Assembly (NCBI GenBank): GCA_019117125.1 | Contig: DXAL01000046.1 | Span: 1 to 55,580 of the forward strand | Direction of reading: 5' to 3' | From: Candidatus Mediterraneibacter merdipullorum | GTDB taxonomy: Bacteria; Bacillota; Clostridia; Lachnospirales; Lachnospiraceae | Length of the DNA: 55,580 nucleotides | Shown: positions 8,455-17,073 of the stretch, piece by piece | How positions within the stretch are numbered: position 1 is the stretch's first letter | How the letters are laid out: each line of letters opens with the position of its first letter | The notes under the pieces: model-generated | The model's input: only the letters and a program-made list of their open reading frames with translations | Databases searched by the model: none | Told to the model about the DNA's origin: nothing | Translations under genes and position numbers: made by a program

Positions 8455-8931
8455 ATGACAGAAAAGAGAAAGGTATCGGAATCGATCGTAGAAGTCGTGC
8501 GGATGGTGAGACCCAACCATCTGAATGCTGCGGGAAGGCTTTTCGGAGGCATGCTCATGCAGTGGCTGGACGAGGCGGCAGGCATGGTGGCGATGCGCCA
8601 TACAAGGCGCAATGTGATAACTGCGTCCGTGGACAACCTGCGGTTCATCCACGGAGCGTACAACGGGGAACTGGTCGTTATCATCGGAAAAGTGACTTAT
8701 GTGGGGAATACTTCTCTGGAAGTGCGCCTGGACACTTACGTGGAGCATCTGGAGGACGGCATGCGCCGTCCCATCAACCGGGCGTATTTTACGATGGTTG
8801 CCCTCGATGAGGATGATAAGCCGACGCCTGTGCCGAAGCTGGTCCTTGAGACAGAGGCGGAGAAAGCCGAGTGGGAGGCGGCGCAGAAGCGGCGCGAGAT
8901 GCGGATGCGCAGAAAGGAAGAAGGATTCTGA
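8455..8931 (+). CDS. Acyl-CoA thioesterase (hotdog fold, YciA/ACOT-like)
   Basis: The 158-residue protein has the hotdog layout of the acyl-CoA hydrolase group: VRPNHLNAAGRLFGGMLMQWLDEAAG, where Asn/Asp residues and the GG before the central helix are typical, then TASVDNLRFIHGAYNGELV and the final strand NRAYFTMVALDEDDKPTPVP. It hydrolyses acyl-CoA in the cytosol; chain-length preference cannot be told from sequence. The ATG at 8455 was chosen over an upstream in-frame start at 8329 because the extra residues carry no family similarity and the promoter lies between them. The C-terminus is a charged helix. The next gene starts 1 bp after its stop. Confidence 0.9.
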   Translation: MTEKRKVSESIVEVVRMVRPNHLNAAGRLFGGMLMQWLDEAAGMVAMRHTRRNVITASVDNLRFIHGAYNGELVVIIGKVTYVGNTSLEVRLDTYVEHLEDGMRRPINRAYFTMVALDEDDKPTPVPKLVLETEAEKAEWEAAQKRREMRMRRKEEGF

Positions 8932-8932
8932 C

Positions 8933-9766
8933 ATGGATGCGTATACGAGTTTTGCATCGGTATATGATACGTTTATGGACAATGTCCCATATGCGGAATG
9001 GGCGGGATTTATACATCGCATGCTATGCAGATATGACGTGCGGGACGGCATTGTCCTGGACCTCGGATGCGGGACGGGGACGATGACAGAACTGCTCGCC
9101 GGCTGCGGGTATGATATGATTGGGGTGGATGATTCTGCGGATATGCTTGAGATTGCCATGGAGAAGAAAGAACGGTCCGGGCGGAATATCCTTTATCTCC
9201 AGCAGGATATGCGGGAGCTTGAATTGTACGGCACGGTCCGGGCAGTCGTGAGTGTGTGCGATTCCATCAACTATGTGACCGCGCCCGATGAGCTGGAGCA
9301 GGTGCTCCGTCTTGTGAATAATTACCTGGACCCGGATGGAGTCTTCCTGTTTGATTTTAATACGGTTCACAAGTACCGGGACGTGATGGGCGACTGCACC
9401 ATCGCGGAAGACCGGGGGGAGTGCAGTTTTATCTGGGACAACTATTATTATGAAGAAGAGTGCATCAATGAGTACGACCTGACGCTCTTTATCCGGGACA
9501 AAGAGGATTCCCGGGAAGCGCTGTACCGGAAGTACAAAGAGACGCACTTCCAGCGGGGATATACGCTGGATGAGATACAGCGGCTCCTGGACCGGGCGGG
9601 GCTCAGGTTTGTGAGCGCCTGGGATATGGATACAGAAGGAGCGCCTTCCGGACAGAGCGAGCGGATATGCGTCATCGCGCGGGAGTGCGAAAAAGGGAGC
9701 ATCCGCCAGGTGAGCGGAAACAGAAGCGAAGCAGGGGAAAAACAGGAAAGAAATCAGAAAGAATAA
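8933..9766 (+). CDS. Class I SAM-dependent methyltransferase
   Basis: The 277-residue protein starts MDAYTSFASVYDTFM, the usual opening of this clostridial methyltransferase group. It carries motif I VLDLGCGTGTMTELLA, GVDDSADMLEIA and the post-motif SVCDSINYV. The C-terminal 25 residues are a charged tail. The substrate is unknown; related proteins are annotated only as generic methyltransferases. It starts 1 bp after the thioesterase stop, so the two genes are translationally coupled, and hslO follows after 33 bp. The ATG at 8933 fits the SAM domain; longer upstream forms overlap the thioesterase. Confidence 0.9.
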   Translation: MDAYTSFASVYDTFMDNVPYAEWAGFIHRMLCRYDVRDGIVLDLGCGTGTMTELLAGCGYDMIGVDDSADMLEIAMEKKERSGRNILYLQQDMRELELYGTVRAVVSVCDSINYVTAPDELEQVLRLVNNYLDPDGVFLFDFNTVHKYRDVMGDCTIAEDRGECSFIWDNYYYEEECINEYDLTLFIRDKEDSREALYRKYKETHFQRGYTLDEIQRLLDRAGLRFVSAWDMDTEGAPSGQSERICVIARECEKGSIRQVSGNRSEAGEKQERNQKE

Positions 9767-9799
9767 AAGTAAGAAGTAAGAAGAAGGAGACAGCAGAAT

Positions 9800-10678
9800 A
9801 TGAGAGATTATCTTGTAAGGGCATCGGCGGCGAACACGCAGATACGCGCCTTCGCGGCTGTCACCACGGAGATGGTGGAGGAGGCGAGAAGCCGCCACAG
9901 GACGAGCCCGGTGGCGACGGCGGCTCTGGGAAGGCTCCTGACCGGCGCGGTGATGATGGGGAGCATGATGAAGAATCCGACGGACGTCCTGACGGTCCAG
10001 ATTAAGTGCTCCGGACCGATACAGGGGCTTACCGTGACCGCAGACAGCCAGGGCAGGGCGAAAGGATATGTATTCGACCCAGATGTGATGCTCCCGGCAA
10101 AGAACGGGAAGCTGGACGTGGGCGGCGCCCTGGGACAGGGCGTACTGACCGTGATAAAGGACATGGGATTAAAAGAGCCCTATTCCGGACAGACCATCCT
10201 GCAGACCGGAGAAATCGCGGAGGACCTGACGTATTATTTCGCCACGTCGGAGCAGGTCCCCTCTTCGGTGGGGCTGGGCGTGCTCATGGAAGGGGACAAT
10301 ACGGTGCGGTGCGCCGGCGGGTTCATCGTGCAGGTGATGCCCTTTATCGAGGATCAGGTCCTGGACAGGCTGGAGCAGAACATCCGCAGCATCTCGTCGG
10401 TCACCTCCATGCTGGATAACGGGCATACGCCGGAAGAGATGCTCTCCCAGGTGCTGGAAGGGCTGGATATGGAAGTCACGGATACGATGCCCGTACAGTT
10501 CTCCTGCAACTGCTCCAAAGAGCGCATCGAGAAAGCCATCGTCAGCATCGGGAAAAAGGAGATACAGGCGATGATAGACGACGGCAAAGACATCGAAGTC
10601 AAGTGCCATTTCTGTAATACGGCGTATCAGTATACAGTGGAAGAACTGAAGGCGCTGCTGAAAAAGGCACAGAACTGA
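9800..10678 (+). CDS. hslO: Redox-regulated chaperonin Hsp33
   Basis: Hsp33 is a cytosolic holdase activated by oxidation when zinc-bound cysteines form disulfides. The 292-residue protein keeps all four: Cys236 and Cys238 (SCNCSKER) and Cys269 and Cys272 (KCHFCN). The N-terminal chaperone domain begins YLVRASAANTQIRAFA. Length is normal. The ribosome binding site is GAAGGAGACAGCAG. It lies between the methyltransferase and nadE with short gaps, suggesting one transcript. In a strict anaerobe it would serve in surviving air or bleach-type oxidants. Confidence 0.96.
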   Translation: MRDYLVRASAANTQIRAFAAVTTEMVEEARSRHRTSPVATAALGRLLTGAVMMGSMMKNPTDVLTVQIKCSGPIQGLTVTADSQGRAKGYVFDPDVMLPAKNGKLDVGGALGQGVLTVIKDMGLKEPYSGQTILQTGEIAEDLTYYFATSEQVPSSVGLGVLMEGDNTVRCAGGFIVQVMPFIEDQVLDRLEQNIRSISSVTSMLDNGHTPEEMLSQVLEGLDMEVTDTMPVQFSCNCSKERIEKAIVSIGKKEIQAMIDDGKDIEVKCHFCNTAYQYTVEELKALLKKAQN

Positions 10679-10690
10679 AAAGGAGGAAAC

Positions 10691-12604
10691 ATGAGACACG
10701 GATTTGTAAAAGTTGCCGCAGCCACACCTGATATCCGGGTTGCGGACGTGGAGTTCAACACAGAGAAAATCTGCAGCGCCATTGATGAGGCGTGCGCGCA
10801 GAAAGCGAAGATTCTCGTATTTCCGGAGCTGTGCGTGACCGGATATACGTGCGGGGATTTGTTCACCCAGGATGCACTCCTCTTGGCGGCGGAAGACGCG
10901 CTGGTAAAAATAGCAGAATTTACGGCGGATAAGGATATCCTTGCCTTTGTGGGAGCGCCGCTGTGCGTGAGCGGAAAGCTCTACAACGTGGCGGCGGCAG
11001 TGAACCGGGGGAATATCATCGGTTTCACGACGAAGACATTTCTCCCAAACTACGGGGAGTTCTACGAGATGCGCCAGTTCACGCCGGGACCGGAAGCTGC
11101 GGGATACATCCGGTTCCGCGGGGAGGAGGTGCCGTTCGGACCTCAGATCCTGTTCCAGGATACAAAGATGAAAGACCTCATCGTGTCTGCGGAAATCTGC
11201 GAGGATGTCTGGTCCCCGGTGCCGCCGAGCATCGGAGCCGCCATCGGGGGCGCGACGGTCATCGTGAACTGCTCTGCCAGCGATGAGACAATCGGAAAGG
11301 ACAGATACCGCAGGGAGCTCATCGCCGGGCAGTCGGCGCGGCTCATCGCCGGATATGTCTACGCCAACGCGGGAGAGGGAGAGTCCACGACGGATGTGGT
11401 GTTCGGCGGACACAACATCATCGCGGAGAACGGGACCATCCTCCGGCAGGCAGAGCGTTACCACAATGAGCTTATCTGCTCGGAGCTGGACATCCACAGG
11501 CTCATCAGCGAGCGGAGGAAGAATACGACATTCCAGAGACCGGGAAAGCGCATCCCTCTCCAGGTTCCGTTCGAGATAGAACATGAGGATACGGTGCTTA
11601 CGAGGACGTTCCCGAGGAAGCCTTTCGTGCCGGAAGACGAGCAGACCCGCGCAGAGCGCTGTGAGGAAATCCTTACCATCCAGGCGATGGGACTGAAGAA
11701 ACGTCTGGCACACACCCACGCAAAGACTGCGGTCGTGGGTATCTCCGGCGGTCTGGATTCGACGCTGGCGCTGCTTGTGACGGCGCGGGCGTTCGACATG
11801 CTTGGAAGGGACAAGAAAGACATCATCGCAGTGACCATGCCCTGCTTTGGCACGACGGACCGGACCTATCACAATGCATGCGACATGGCGGAAAAAACAG
11901 GCGCAACGCTGATGGAAGTGCCCATTGCAGAAGCGGTGACGGTCCATTTCCGCGATATCGGACAGGACCCGGAGTCCCACGATGTGACGTACGAAAATTC
12001 CCAGGCGCGGGAGCGCACCCAGGTGCTCATGGACATTGCCAACCGCACGGGCGGCATGGTGACAGGCACCGGGGATATGTCCGAACTGGCGCTGGGATGG
12101 GCGACGTATAACGGGGACCATATGTCCATGTACGGTGTGAATGCATCCGTGCCGAAGACGCTGGTCCGTCATCTTGTAAAATATGCGGCGGATACGACGC
12201 CGGATGAAAAGCTTAAGGACGTGCTCTATGACGTGCTGGATACGCCGGTGAGCCCGGAGCTGCTCCCGCCGAAAGACGGCGATATCGCCCAGAAGACGGA
12301 AGACCTGGTAGGTCCTTACGAACTGCACGACTTCTTCTTATACTACATGCTCCGGTTCGGATATGAGCCGGGGAAGATATTCCGGCTGGCCAAGCAGACG
12401 TTTGCAGGCGTTTATGACAGGGAGACGATACTGAAATGGCTGAAGACGTTCTACCGGAGATTTTTCAGCCAGCAGTTCAAGCGATCCTGCCTGCCTGACG
12501 GACCGAAGATTGGTACCGTGGCGCTCTCCCCGAGAGGAGACTGGCGGATGCCGAGCGACGCATGCGCGGCGGTCTGGATGAAAGAACTGGAGGAGATCGG
12601 ATGA
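10691..12604 (+). CDS. nadE: Glutamine-dependent NAD+ synthetase
   Basis: This enzyme amidates nicotinic acid adenine dinucleotide to NAD+ with ATP and glutamine. The 637-residue protein has an N-terminal nitrilase-type glutaminase domain (about 1-290; FPELCVTGYTCGD with the catalytic Glu, and AEICEDVW with the nucleophilic Cys near 170) and a C-terminal synthetase domain with the PP-loop GISGGLDSTLAL near residue 350. Length fits the long, glutamine-dependent class. The start follows AAAGGAGGAAAC. The stop overlaps the next start by 4 bp (ATGA). Confidence 0.97.
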   Translation: MRHGFVKVAAATPDIRVADVEFNTEKICSAIDEACAQKAKILVFPELCVTGYTCGDLFTQDALLLAAEDALVKIAEFTADKDILAFVGAPLCVSGKLYNVAAAVNRGNIIGFTTKTFLPNYGEFYEMRQFTPGPEAAGYIRFRGEEVPFGPQILFQDTKMKDLIVSAEICEDVWSPVPPSIGAAIGGATVIVNCSASDETIGKDRYRRELIAGQSARLIAGYVYANAGEGESTTDVVFGGHNIIAENGTILRQAERYHNELICSELDIHRLISERRKNTTFQRPGKRIPLQVPFEIEHEDTVLTRTFPRKPFVPEDEQTRAERCEEILTIQAMGLKKRLAHTHAKTAVVGISGGLDSTLALLVTARAFDMLGRDKKDIIAVTMPCFGTTDRTYHNACDMAEKTGATLMEVPIAEAVTVHFRDIGQDPESHDVTYENSQARERTQVLMDIANRTGGMVTGTGDMSELALGWATYNGDHMSMYGVNASVPKTLVRHLVKYAADTTPDEKLKDVLYDVLDTPVSPELLPPKDGDIAQKTEDLVGPYELHDFFLYYMLRFGYEPGKIFRLAKQTFAGVYDRETILKWLKTFYRRFFSQQFKRSCLPDGPKIGTVALSPRGDWRMPSDACAAVWMKELEEIG

Positions 12605-13644
12605 AACTGATTAAGACGGAAGATGCCGTTGGAAGCGTGCTCTGCCACGATATCACCCAGATTATCCCGGGCATGGTAAAGGATGCGGTATTCCGGAAGG
12701 GACATGTGGTGACGCAGGAGGATATCCCGGTGCTCCTTTCGGTGGGGAAAGAGCATCTGTACGTGTGGGAGAAGCAGGAAGGCATGCTCCATGAAAATGA
12801 TGCGGCGGAAATACTCCGCCAGGTGTGTCAGGGAGACCGGGAAGGGAGCCGGATGAAAGACTCTGAGCCGAAGGAAGGCAAGATTGAACTGACGGCGCAG
12901 ACAGACGGGGTTTTGAAGATTGACCGGGAAAAACTGCAGAAAGTCAACGCCATGGGCGAGATGGTGCTGGCTTCCCGCCACGGGGATTTCCCGGTGAAAA
13001 AAGGAGACAAAGTCGCAGGGATGCGCGTCGTGCCCCTCGTCATCGAAGAGGCGAAGATGGAACGGGTGAAAGAAATCTGCGAAGGCGGACCGATATTTCG
13101 CATCCTGCCTTTCCGGAAGATGAAAGCCGGCATTGTGACAACGGGAAGTGAAGTCTTTCGCGGACGCATTGAAGACAGGTTTACTCCGGTGGTAAGAGCA
13201 AAGCTGGAAGAGTACGGCATAGAAGTGCTGGGCAATGTGCTCAGCGACGACCGTTCGGAGATGACGGAAAATGCCATCCGGGAATGGATAAAAAAAGGCG
13301 CGGACATGGTCGTCTGCACCGGCGGCATGAGCGTCGACCCGGATGACCGGACACCGCTTGCCATCCGCAATGCATCCGGCGAGGTCATCACCTACGGGGC
13401 GCCGGTGCTCCCGGGTGCGATGTTCATGCTGGCTTATCAGAAAAGGGAAAAGGGCGGGGACATCCCGGTCATGGGGCTTCCCGGCTGTGTGATGTATGCG
13501 AAACGCACGATTTTCGACCTGGTCCTGCCGCGCATCGCAGCAGGAGAGCGTCTCTGCGCGGAAGATTTCTATTCCCTCGGCGAGGGCGGGCTGTGCCTGA
13601 ACTGTGAGGTGTGCACCTATCCGAACTGCGGGTTCGGAAAATAA
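12601..13644 (+). CDS. Molybdopterin-binding (MoeA/MogA-domain) protein with Cys-rich C-terminus
   Basis: The 347-residue protein contains an MPT-binding domain from about residue 175 (GIVTTGSEVFRGRIEDRF; CTGGMSVDPDDRTP; PVLPGAMFMLAY; GLPGCVMYAKRTIFDLVLPR). Such domains bind molybdopterin during cofactor maturation or act as sensors. The N-terminal 170 residues resemble the MoeA-related part that opens with KTEDAVGSVLCHDIT. The last 16 residues hold four Cys (332, 335, 338, 343) in a CxxCxxCx4C pattern, which suggests a metal or Fe-S site. It overlaps nadE by 4 bp. No other Mo-cofactor gene is in the window, so the partner enzyme is unknown. The upstream in-frame ATG at 12562 would overlap nadE more and lacks a binding site. 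Confidence 0.85.
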   Translation: MKLIKTEDAVGSVLCHDITQIIPGMVKDAVFRKGHVVTQEDIPVLLSVGKEHLYVWEKQEGMLHENDAAEILRQVCQGDREGSRMKDSEPKEGKIELTAQTDGVLKIDREKLQKVNAMGEMVLASRHGDFPVKKGDKVAGMRVVPLVIEEAKMERVKEICEGGPIFRILPFRKMKAGIVTTGSEVFRGRIEDRFTPVVRAKLEEYGIEVLGNVLSDDRSEMTENAIREWIKKGADMVVCTGGMSVDPDDRTPLAIRNASGEVITYGAPVLPGAMFMLAYQKREKGGDIPVMGLPGCVMYAKRTIFDLVLPRIAAGERLCAEDFYSLGEGGLCLNCEVCTYPNCGFGK

Positions 13645-13650
13645 GGCTTT

Positions 13651-14532
13651 TCAGTCCGCTTTCCGGGCCTTGCCCGACGATATCCCGTATTTCCGCTTGA
13701 AGATGCGGTTGAAGTAGGACAGGTTTTCAAATCCGCTCTGCCCGGCAATCTCCAGGATGGAGCGGTCCGAAGTCCGGAGCAGGCGCTTTGCCATGGCAAG
13801 CCGGTAGTTGTTCAGGTAATCGGTGAAGCCGGTGCCCATGTGCTGCTTGAAGAACTTCATGAAATGGGACTTGCTGTAGTAAGTAAGTTCTGCCATGTCG
13901 TCGATGGTGATGCGCTCGGGATAATGGTCTTCCACATATTTTAAAATGGTCTTCATTTTTTCGAGAGACTTTGTCTGTGCTGCAGATGAAGTCTCTTTTT
14001 GTTCCTGCCGGTTGGAGATGAGCAGAAAGAAGAACCGGAAGAGCAGCCCTTTTACGCCGAGCTGATATCCTTCTGTGCGGGAATCGCAGAGCAGGTCTAT
14101 CTGCCGGATGCATTCCGCCGCGTCGCGGTAGTAGGGCAGTGCGGGCGTCAGAAATGTTTCGGATGCAATGTCGCCCTTCATAAACGGAAAAATCCAGCGC
14201 ACGGCGCACAGGTCGTTCTCCCCGGCGGCGAGCAGTTCCGGCTTCATGATGATATTTTCATACTCCATATCGTAATTCTGGTCCTGTTCGATGGAATGAA
14301 GCTGCCCCGGACGGATTAAAATAATATCACCGGATGCGACGTGCCGCTTTTCCAGGTCCGCGGAGACGATGCCCCGCCCTTTTTTGATGACAATCATTTC
14401 CAGCTCTGCGTGCCAGTGGAGGGGGACGGATGAAAAATCCCCGGGGATGGAACACAGATAAGTGTTGTACGGGAAATCAGCTGCTGTATGCGGTTTTGTC
14501 TCGCGGTAATTCTGGTATTCGTTCAGGTTCAT
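13651..14532 (-). CDS. AraC-family transcriptional regulator, cupin sensor domain
   Basis: The 293-residue protein has an N-terminal cupin domain (PLHWHAELEMIVIKKGRG; DIILIRPGQLHSIEQD) and a C-terminal pair of HTH motifs (ITIDDMAELTYYSKSHFMKFF; SILEIAGQSGFENLSYFNRIFK). The start at 14532 follows GAAGGGAGGCAG on the reverse strand; the open frame further upstream runs into the divergent promoter and glgP and is not used. The cupin probably binds a sugar or sugar derivative. Divergence from glgP-malQ suggests it controls glycogen/maltodextrin use. Its 3' end is 6 bp from the convergent molybdopterin gene. Confidence 0.92.
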   Translation of the reverse strand: MNLNEYQNYRETKPHTAADFPYNTYLCSIPGDFSSVPLHWHAELEMIVIKKGRGIVSADLEKRHVASGDIILIRPGQLHSIEQDQNYDMEYENIIMKPELLAAGENDLCAVRWIFPFMKGDIASETFLTPALPYYRDAAECIRQIDLLCDSRTEGYQLGVKGLLFRFFFLLISNRQEQKETSSAAQTKSLEKMKTILKYVEDHYPERITIDDMAELTYYSKSHFMKFFKQHMGTGFTDYLNNYRLAMAKRLLRTSDRSILEIAGQSGFENLSYFNRIFKRKYGISSGKARKAD

Positions 14533-14579
14533 GTGTTTCTGCCTCCCTTCGTGTGCATGGGCTGAACTGGGATGATAGG

Positions 14580-14609
14580 ATTGTACAATAAAAGGGAAGT
14601 ATATTGCAA
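14580..14609 (-). promoter_or_regulatory. Promoter of the araC-type gene
   Basis: On the reverse strand TTGCAA (14609-14604) is followed after 18 bp by TACAAT (14585-14580). The -35 hexamer TTGCAA is its own reverse complement, so it can also serve the divergent glgP promoter. Confidence 0.6.
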
Positions 14610-14636
14610 GAATTATCATGCAAAGCGTATTATAAT
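14604..14636 (+). promoter_or_regulatory. Promoter of glgP-malQ with weak -35 placement
   Basis: A perfect TATAAT lies at 14631-14636. The nearest -35-like hexamer, TTGCAA at 14604-14609, is 21 bp away, too far for good sigma-A contact. Such promoters usually need an activator, which fits the divergent AraC-type regulator. Confidence 0.55.
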
Positions 14637-14685
14637 GCGAATAAAAGGTTACAGTTGTGATTTTTTTGAAAGGAGTACTACTACC

Positions 14686-16938
14686 ATGAATATTCAGGAA
14701 AGAGTAGAAGCGTATCTCAAAAAACCGGTCGCTCAGGCTTCCGACAGGGAGATTTACGACAGCCTGCTCGCCCTCGTCCAGGAGATGGCGGCAGGGAAAG
14801 AGCGTACAGACGGCGGGAAGAAGCTCTACTATATTTCGGCGGAGTTCCTCATCGGGAAGCTGCTCTCCAATAACATGATAAACCTTGGCATCTATCAGGA
14901 AGTAAAGGAGATGCTTGAGAAGAACGGGAAAGACATCTGCGCAATCGAGGAAGTGGAGCCGGAGCCGTCCCTCGGAAACGGCGGGCTGGGACGTCTGGCT
15001 GCATGTTTTCTTGATTCCATCGCCACGCTCGGGCTTGCCGGCGACGGCATCGGACTGAACTACCACCTGGGTCTGTTTAAACAGGAGTTTGAGGACCATC
15101 TGCAGAAGGAGACGCCGAACCCGTGGCTTGAGGAAAAGTCCTGGCTGAAAAAGACGGATACGGTCTATCCGGTACAGTTCAGAGGACTCACTGTCCATGC
15201 GAGGATGTATGACATTGAGGTGACAGGCTACAACAGTACGACCAATAAACTGCATCTTTTCGATATCGACTCCGTAGATGAGTCAATCGTGGAGGACGGC
15301 ATCGCATTTGACAAAGAGGACATCCGGAAGAATCTGACGCTGTTCCTCTATCCGGACGACAGCGATGAGCAGGGCAGGCTTCTGCGCATCTACCAGCAGT
15401 ATTTCATGGTCAGCAGCGGCGCGCAGCTCATTCTCGACGAGTGCACGGCAAAGGGGAGCAATCTGTACGACCTGCCGGACTATGCCGTGATACAGATTAA
15501 CGACACCCATCCTACGATGGTCATCCCCGAACTCATCCGTCTGCTCATGGAGCGGGGAATGGAAATGGACGACGCCATTGATGTGGTCTCCAGGACCTGC
15601 GCCTACACGAACCACACGATACTTGCGGAAGCGCTGGAGAAATGGCCGGTCTATTATCTCAAAAAGGTAGTCCCGCAGCTCATGCCCATCATCGAGGTGC
15701 TGGATGACAAAGTAAGGAGAAAATATGCGGATGAGAGCGTTGCCATCATCGACCGCAATGAGACGGTCCACATGGCGCACATCGACATCCACTACGGATT
15801 CAGCGTAAACGGTGTGGCAGCCCTGCACACGGAAATCCTGAAAAACTCTGAGCTGAACAACTTCTACCGCATCTATCCGGAGAAGTTCAACAACAAGACG
15901 AACGGCATCACATTCCGCCGCTGGCTGCTCCACTGCAACCCGCGCCTGGCGGCATTCCTGGATGAGACCATCGGGGAAGGATACAAAAAAGACGCGGCAG
16001 AGCTGAAAAAGCTCATGGCGTACAAAGAGGATGAAAAGGTCCTTGACAGGCTGCTTGCCATCAAGCATCAGAACAAGGAAGACCTGTGCGCATACCTGAA
16101 GAAGACACAGGGACTGGAAGTGAGTCCGGATACCATCTTTGATATCCAGGTAAAACGCCTCCACGAGTACAAACGCCAGCAGCTCAACGCCCTGTATATC
16201 ATCGACAAATATCTGGAGATTAAGGCGGGCAGGATACCGGCGGCTCCGGTGACGGCGATATTCGGCGCGAAAGCGGCTCCGGCATACGTGATAGCCAAGG
16301 ATATCATCCACCTGATACTCTGCCTTCAGGAAATCATCAACAAGGACCCGGATGTGAACAAATATCTGCGCGTCATCATGGTTGAAAACTATAATGTGAC
16401 GAAAGCAGGAAAATTGATACCTGCGTGTGATATTTCCGAGCAGATTTCACTCGCGTCCAAAGAGGCGAGCGGAACCGGAAACATGAAGTTCATGCTCAAC
16501 GGAGCCGTGACGCTGGGGACGGAAGACGGTGCAAACGTAGAGATACACGAAGCGGTGGGTGACGACAATATCTTTGTATTCGGCGCTTCCAGCGACGAGG
16601 TCATCGGACATTATGCGAAAGCGGACTATGTGTCCAGGGATTACTATGAGCACAATGAAGCCATAAGAGCTGCAATCGACTTTATCACAAGTGAAGAGAT
16701 GTTAAAGGTCGGCTGCGGGGAAAACCTGAACCGTCTCAGGAACGAACTGATAAACAAAGACTGGTTCATGACGCTCCTTGATTTCGACTCCTACAAAGAG
16801 GCGAAGGAGAAAGCCCTCGTGGCATATGCAGACCGCAGGAAATGGGCGCAGATGGCGCTGGTCAACATCGCGAATGCCGGATTCTTCTCATCCGACCGCA
16901 CCATCGAAGAATACAACCGGGATATCTGGCATCTGTAA
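14686..16938 (+). CDS. glgP: Glycogen/maltodextrin phosphorylase
   Basis: The enzyme releases glucose-1-phosphate from alpha-1,4-glucans. The 750-residue protein shows [52 protein letters not shown] and the PLP-lysine motif [14 protein letters not shown] (Lys601). Length fits clostridial GlgP enzymes, slightly shorter than E. coli. The ATG at 14686 lies behind GAAAGGAG; the in-frame ATG at 14572 is upstream of the -10 box and is excluded. A hairpin separates it from malQ, which supplies longer chains for phosphorolysis. Confidence 0.96.
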   Translation: MNIQERVEAYLKKPVAQASDREIYDSLLALVQEMAAGKERTDGGKKLYYISAEFLIGKLLSNNMINLGIYQEVKEMLEKNGKDICAIEEVEPEPSLGNGGLGRLAACFLDSIATLGLAGDGIGLNYHLGLFKQEFEDHLQKETPNPWLEEKSWLKKTDTVYPVQFRGLTVHARMYDIEVTGYNSTTNKLHLFDIDSVDESIVEDGIAFDKEDIRKNLTLFLYPDDSDEQGRLLRIYQQYFMVSSGAQLILDECTAKGSNLYDLPDYAVIQINDTHPTMVIPELIRLLMERGMEMDDAIDVVSRTCAYTNHTILAEALEKWPVYYLKKVVPQLMPIIEVLDDKVRRKYADESVAIIDRNETVHMAHIDIHYGFSVNGVAALHTEILKNSELNNFYRIYPEKFNNKTNGITFRRWLLHCNPRLAAFLDETIGEGYKKDAAELKKLMAYKEDEKVLDRLLAIKHQNKEDLCAYLKKTQGLEVSPDTIFDIQVKRLHEYKRQQLNALYIIDKYLEIKAGRIPAAPVTAIFGAKAAPAYVIAKDIIHLILCLQEIINKDPDVNKYLRVIMVENYNVTKAGKLIPACDISEQISLASKEASGTGNMKFMLNGAVTLGTEDGANVEIHEAVGDDNIFVFGASSDEVIGHYAKADYVSRDYYEHNEAIRAAIDFITSEEMLKVGCGENLNRLRNELINKDWFMTLLDFDSYKEAKEKALVAYADRRKWAQMALVNIANAGFFSSDRTIEEYNRDIWHL

Positions 16939-16948
16939 GACACACAGA

Positions 16949-16989
16949 CATAAAGTCATGTGGTCCGCTTGGGACCGCATGGCTTTATG
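16949..16989 (+). promoter_or_regulatory. Strong intercistronic hairpin between glgP and malQ
   Basis: An 18-bp stem (16949-16966 with 16972-16989) with only G-T wobbles and a 5-nt loop lies 10 bp after glgP. No T-run follows, so full termination is unlikely. It may stabilise the glgP transcript 3' end or reduce malQ expression relative to glgP. Confidence 0.65.
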
Positions 16990-17073
16990 TGCCGTAAAAA
17001 GAAAATCCAGTATGAAATGCAGCCCATCCGGCAGCATGGAATAAAAAAAAGAGGAAAAAGAAAGGAATCAGAA

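Noticed and set aside
10169-12328. 719-codon open frame on the reverse strand opposite hslO and nadE
   Set aside because: The composition is dominated by Arg/His, with no domain, ribosome binding site or promoter. The plus strand encodes clear Hsp33 and NadE.
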